Assembly (NCBI GenBank): GCA_903943625.1
Contig: CAJAPL010000032.1
Span: 1-5,567, forward strand
Source: an uncultured bacterium
GTDB taxonomy: Bacteria; Patescibacteriota; Gracilibacteria; Absconditabacterales; Absconditicoccaceae
DNA length: 5,567 bases
Direction: 5' to 3'
Under the pieces are notes generated by a model. That model had not been told where the DNA came from and ran no database searches. It saw only the letters and a program-made list of their open reading frames with translations. Position numbers and translations under genes: made by a program. Of this stretch, positions 4,789-5,567 are shown in pieces. Within the stretch, counting starts at the first letter, position 1. Each line of letters opens with the position of its first letter.

Positions 4789-5567
4789 TTAATCAGCAGG
4801 GATTGCGTTGTATTCCTTGATGATAGTAACGAGGATTGCCCTTGCGGGCGGGGGCATTAACTTGGCAGTCCTCCAATTACGGTAGGCTTGGATGAGGACA
4901 TCCCGGTCTTCTTCACCGTCAAAAGAATCAGGAAACTGGGTATAAAAACCCTTCTGGAATTCTTCCCATTTTGGATGTTCATAGAGATAGTCCACCGGGG
5001 CCGTCGTCGTATGCTGGACAAAAAAGGCATTAAACCGAGGCCAATACTTTTTCTCATCCTGCATCTGCAAATAAGGCAACAGATCCTCATCAATGGACAA
5101 AGAGTTAAAAACGTGATTCTTCATCCATGTAATGGGAGCCTTCGATGCTCTGAAAGCGACAAGCCAAAGACCAGGAGCAGTCATAAACGCCTGCTTAATC
5201 TTGGCATAATTAGGCCCGAAATAAGCAGCAACATCCGTCTGTATGCGGTTATTGAAAGTAATGTTGCCACTACTCGGCAAATAATAAGCAAGATTTCTGA
5301 TTTTTGGCACATTCCAGCCCGTCCCAACGATATTAGCGGGGAGAAGCATATTATTCAGAAACTCAGAAACCTCCTGGCGAGCATTTTCCTTGCTAACACC
5401 ATCACTGACAGTCTTTTGAAGCTCAGCAATTTTGACAACAGACTGTTTCGACACGCTGTCACAAAGCGCATATTGCGCAGTCAGCGTATCATTATCGAGC
5501 TTCCGCACGTCCGCAACTCCTTTGAAATGGACAGTGCCATAAATGGCAGCGATGGCTACTACCAAGA
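4789..5567 (-). CDS. Membrane-anchored protein of unknown function, paralog B (N-terminus missing)
   Basis: At least 258 residues, entering from the right edge on the minus strand and ending at TAA (4791-4789); the start lies outside the window. The first visible residues (LVVAIAAIYGTVHF) look like the end of a single membrane segment. A polar helical stretch follows (~17-70), then a C-terminal domain with the landmarks of paralog A: YFG (115-117), HVFN (151-154), DEDLLPYLQ (159-167), KKYWPRFNAFF..H (172-185), W..F...F...FP (200-212), Y..WR....PPPAR (228-242) and I.EYNA (249-254). By eye roughly a third of the aligned C-terminal residues are identical. None of its ~10 glycines is UGA. The family is unrecognised. 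The shared architecture suggests an anchored domain displayed outside the membrane, but no catalytic motif is evident. Confidence 0.85.
   Translation of the reverse strand, partial: LVVAIAAIYGTVHFKGVADVRKLDNDTLTAQYALCDSVSKQSVVKIAELQKTVSDGVSKENARQEVSEFLNNMLLPANIVGTGWNVPKIRNLAYYLPSSGNITFNNRIQTDVAAYFGPNYAKIKQAFMTAPGLWLVAFRASKAPITWMKNHVFNSLSIDEDLLPYLQMQDEKKYWPRFNAFFVQHTTTAPVDYLYEHPKWEEFQKGFYTQFPDSFDGEEDRDVLIQAYRNWRTAKLMPPPARAILVTIIKEYNAIPAD

Overview
The left 3.1 kb comes from a bacterium that reads UGA as glycine (translation table 25). This code is known from Candidatus Absconditabacteria (SR1) and Candidatus Gracilibacteria (BD1-5/GN02). Three genes there stay open only if UGA is Gly. In two of them UGA falls on glycines that family knowledge makes unmistakable: the P-loop and both ABC signatures of an ABC-F protein, and the switch region of an EngB GTPase. 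By my count, 22 of about 63 glycines in these three genes are UGA. A standard-code annotation would break them into fragments.

Layout. Positions 1-675 (+) hold the 3' part of an unrecognised gene with ten in-frame UGA codons. It converges with an engB-uup pair on the minus strand: engB at 3090-2500, a ribosome-biogenesis GTPase, followed 30 nt later by uup at 2469-709, a ribosome-associated ABC-F ATPase. A GC-rich palindromic element sits in frame in the uup linker (961-1002). Upstream of engB lies about 600 bp without a convincing protein gene. It does contain a complete minus-strand transcription unit: a consensus promoter (3552-3579), a strong Shine-Dalgarno sequence with no good ORF behind it (3471-3480), and an intrinsic terminator (3184-3215).

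The right 1.9 kb differs in character. Two divergent paralogous membrane-anchored proteins of unknown function lie on the minus strand (3719-4582, and 4789 to the window end). Their coding DNA is visibly richer in GC, and none of their roughly 28 glycines is UGA. The first one ends in UGA followed at once by UAG. Each gene is followed by the same 54-nt hairpin element, identical at 53 of 54 positions although the proteins are highly diverged. The first gene has a near-consensus sigma70-type promoter with the same 16-bp spacer as the orphan unit's promoter.

How the genes work together. EngB and Uup both act on the ribosome and probably form an operon. The right-hand genes look like a separate module. 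It may be a recent acquisition from a standard-code source, a lineage-specific family under unusual codon selection, or the product of a chimeric contig. The sequence alone does not settle this.
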